Shown here: piece by piece, positions 62,301 to 64,000 of the stretch
Numbering within the stretch: position 1 is the first letter of the stretch
Layout: every line of letters starts with the position of its first letter
Assembly: GCF_000004075.3 (NCBI RefSeq)
Contig: NC_026660.2
Span: 6,820,001 to 6,884,000, forward strand
DNA length: 64,000 bases
Source of the DNA: Cucumis sativus
Lineage: Eukaryota > Streptophyta > Magnoliopsida > Cucurbitales > Cucurbitaceae
Direction of reading: 5' to 3'
Made by a program: the position numbers and the translations under genes
Notes under the pieces: generated by a model
The model's database searches: none
Seen by the model: only the letters and a program-made list of their open reading frames with translations
What the model was told of the DNA's origin: nothing

Positions 62301-63510
62301 CTTTAATAATTGTTTCATATGGTTCATTTAAAAATTGCGAGAATGGATGTTAAAGAAGTCAACCTCCATTTCATTAGAATGCATCCGGACCAAGCGAGGA
62401 ACCTGCAGAACATGAAGATAAAATTAAATCAAATATAAAATAGTCATCCACTGTCCATTTTGGAAGCAAAAAGACATGGCCACATCATCTTTTCTTCGTT
62501 CCAATATTTAAAAGATTGCCAAACAGAACCCTAATTTATTTTAATTTCTCCTTTGATAGTTTTTTTATCCTTTCTAATTAAGAGAGACACCATTTCAAGG
62601 TCTTGCAATAAGGATAGGTAGGATATAACTTTGCCAGTAAAATGCTTTCTTCCTAAATATTCATTTCTTCTTCCTGTAGGCTTCTTTCACTATAAATTAG
62701 AACACAAGGACACCATAATACAACCTATAGAACATATCTTGTTCAAATAAGGTCGTTATAAATAACTCGATCATTGCACTTTCCTTTATAATCTCCCACA
62801 AACTTGCTATTTGTCTCCCTTATTTTATAAGCAATGGAAAGGTTGAAGGCACATATACTATATAGTACATTTTTATGTATCACTAACAGAAACTAAAATA
62901 ATTAAGAAGTATCGAAGATAAAAGATAAGACAATACAATAACTCCCACAGATACTATGGCCCTCTCCTTGCTTGAGCTCACTCAAAAGCGTAAACCAAGC
63001 CATGAACTTTAACTCTCTTTTTTTTAACACCTTACTACGATCGCTCTCTCAGTGTACATTCTCCCCACATTTTTTTAATTATACCTGTACTTCCCTTTCT
63101 TCATGTTGGCAATATTTTTAGTAGTCATGTTGGCAATATTTTTTAGTAGTCACGTTGGCACCTTTGCCTATATCGTAAATTAGTCTCATCAAAATGATAC
63201 TTGTTTCTCAAAGTTAAATAAATAATTCTAAACAATTGTCAATCATCATTTCATCCTACCCCATTCATACACAACCAATTTTAGGTAATGTTAAATGTAG
63301 AATATACCATCATCTCATCCTAGTTTCGTTTTTCATTTCGAATGTTACTCCTAATTACACTAATAGCATCCCTAATAAATGTAAATCCTTAGCATAAACA
63401 AGATGAAAAACATCAATTAATATTGCATGCCTATAAAACTGACCTTAATCCTCTTGCCTGTGTTTACATTGACAATGAACTCGCCCTTCTTGATGACACC
63501 TTCATAGATT
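56378..63510 (-). CDS. MEFG: Mitochondrial elongation factor G, 3' part only
   Basis: GTPase that moves peptidyl-tRNA and mRNA on mitochondrial ribosomes. The window holds its last 13 exons, from domain II to the C-terminus (about 369 aa); the GTPase domain lies beyond the right edge. Exons in transcript order: 63444-63510, 62364-62402, 61848-61908, 61455-61564, 61287-61361, 61134-61202, 60881-61002, 57757-57882, 57513-57633, 57244-57344, 57091-57151, 56785-56838, 56378-56482. All are in phase. Marker stretches: [53 protein letters not shown] (domain III), [15 protein letters not shown] and GQYGRV (domain IV), [40 protein letters not shown]. The 3-kb intron 57883-60880 holds a LINE. Similarity to Arabidopsis At2g45030/At1g45332 is from memory. 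Confidence 0.92.
59370..60245 (+). mobile_element. LINE (L1-type) 3' fragment in the mtEF-G intron
   Basis: Several overlapping open stretches give the C-terminal ORF2 pattern: [79 protein letters not shown], then [13 protein letters not shown]. This is the zf-RVT region of plant L1 LINEs. The frame shifts several times, so the copy is dead. It ends at a duplicated tail, TTTGTTTCTTATCCAAAAAAA, at 60190-60240. It runs against the host gene and is 5'-truncated. Confidence 0.75.
60655..60800. repeat. GGGTTGGGTT-rich dispersed repeat
   Basis: A 145-base block whose left part is rich in CCCAACC/CAACCCG and right part in GGGTTGG, so the halves can pair. Similar blocks, beginning GGTGTTCAAATGAC, are common in plant introns and intergenic DNA. 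It is probably a short non-autonomous element; its class is not clear. Confidence 0.55.
62007..62200 (-). mobile_element. Au-like SINE, copy 2, in an mtEF-G intron
   Basis: Minus strand: GGGTTCAGTCCATGGTGAC (B-box region), CTACCTATCTAGGAATTAAT, TTTCTACGAGTTTCCTTGAC, AGATTAGTTGAGATGCGCAT and CCGGTCCGGACACTC, then a T-rich end on the plus side at 61998-62015. The GGTCCGGACACTC end is a marker of the Au SINE family. Inserted in the intron between the exons at 61908 and 62364. Confidence 0.7.
63102..63162. repeat. Short tandem repeat in an mtEF-G intron
   Basis: About two and a half copies of a 26-27-base unit starting CATGTTGGCAATATTTTTAG, with one-base length differences, in the long intron between the exons at 62402 and 63444. 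Confidence 0.75.
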
Positions 63511-64000
63511 CTTCATTCGAGGGTGAAAATATGCTAGCATCAGTAATCAAGCATTTAATTTACGAATGCAATTATGTACAAGTATTTATATAAATTAATA
63601 CTCACATAAACTAAAACCAATGTTTTGTATTTTAAAAGACTAAAGTTGGTCTCAAGCCTTTCCTCTAAAAGGCCAACATGTACGCCTCAATCTTAATCAT
63701 GAATGTTAAACAAATCATAACTTGTGTGATCGAAAATAACAGTTATGTAACCTCACAAAAAAAACAGAACAATTTTAAAAAATTATTTCTTTTAGAAAAC
63801 TAATCAATTGGCACAGCAATCTTTAGCATCACTACTGTTATCAGTAGACGATAAGAGTAACCAATTCTATAGATTTTTATCTTTGATTCAATCGTATTTT
63901 TCAAACCTAAGAAGTAAAGTAGTACTTAAGCCAGAAGCATAATATACACATAACACATTACACGACAATAAGTGACCTCATTTCCCCTGTCCTTTTCATT

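Overview
This window is nuclear DNA of a flowering plant, most likely a eudicot. The genes have many short introns in an AT-rich background, the proteins read closely like Arabidopsis homologues, there are two cytosolic-type tRNA genes, and the repeats are plant types (Au-like SINE, LINE tails, Ty3/gypsy-like LTR pieces). A cucurbit is my best guess from the feel of the proteins and repeats, but that is inference only.

Layout. 1-3101: gene-poor 5' flank ending in a TATA-driven promoter and a 30-codon upstream ORF. 3102-7443 (+): eight-exon protein with three KH RNA-binding domains. 9922-9995 (-): tRNA-Thr(AGU) with a decayed partial copy beside it. 11027-12829 (+): intronless DUF761 protein. 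13396-14660: probable fossil solo LTR. 14841-24376 (+): 26-exon nucleolar Nrap/Utp22/NOL6 gene. 26052-29411 (+): SEC20 SNARE with a stop codon just before its expected lumenal tail. 30576-35216 (-): cationic amino acid transporter CAT9. 37004-37074 (+): tRNA-Gly(GCC). 38025-46433 (-): COP9 signalosome subunit CSN7, with introns full of transposon debris. 47873-48290: broken duplicate of part of the mitochondrial EF-G gene. 50448-53519 (-): intronless splicing factor STA1/PRP6. 54080-55310: decayed LTR element. 56378-63510 (-): 3' two thirds of a mitochondrial elongation factor G gene that runs off the right edge.

The genes are ordinary housekeeping functions: rRNA processing, splicing, RNA binding, ER retrieval, amino acid transport, proteasome-linked signalling and organelle translation. 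They do not form a pathway or operon. Exon boundaries were worked out by hand from splice signals, reading phase and remembered homologues; every multi-exon gene listed keeps its phase across all junctions.

I found no unknown biological system. The points most worth a second look are the SEC20 stop codon ahead of an open 54-codon tail ending in -WDEL, four GC-AG introns in two neighbouring genes (two sharing the same CAG|GCATGA junction), a chimeric mtEF-G pseudogene built from two separate parts of its parent, a uORF that ends one base before the main start, and a duplicated tRNA-Thr locus.
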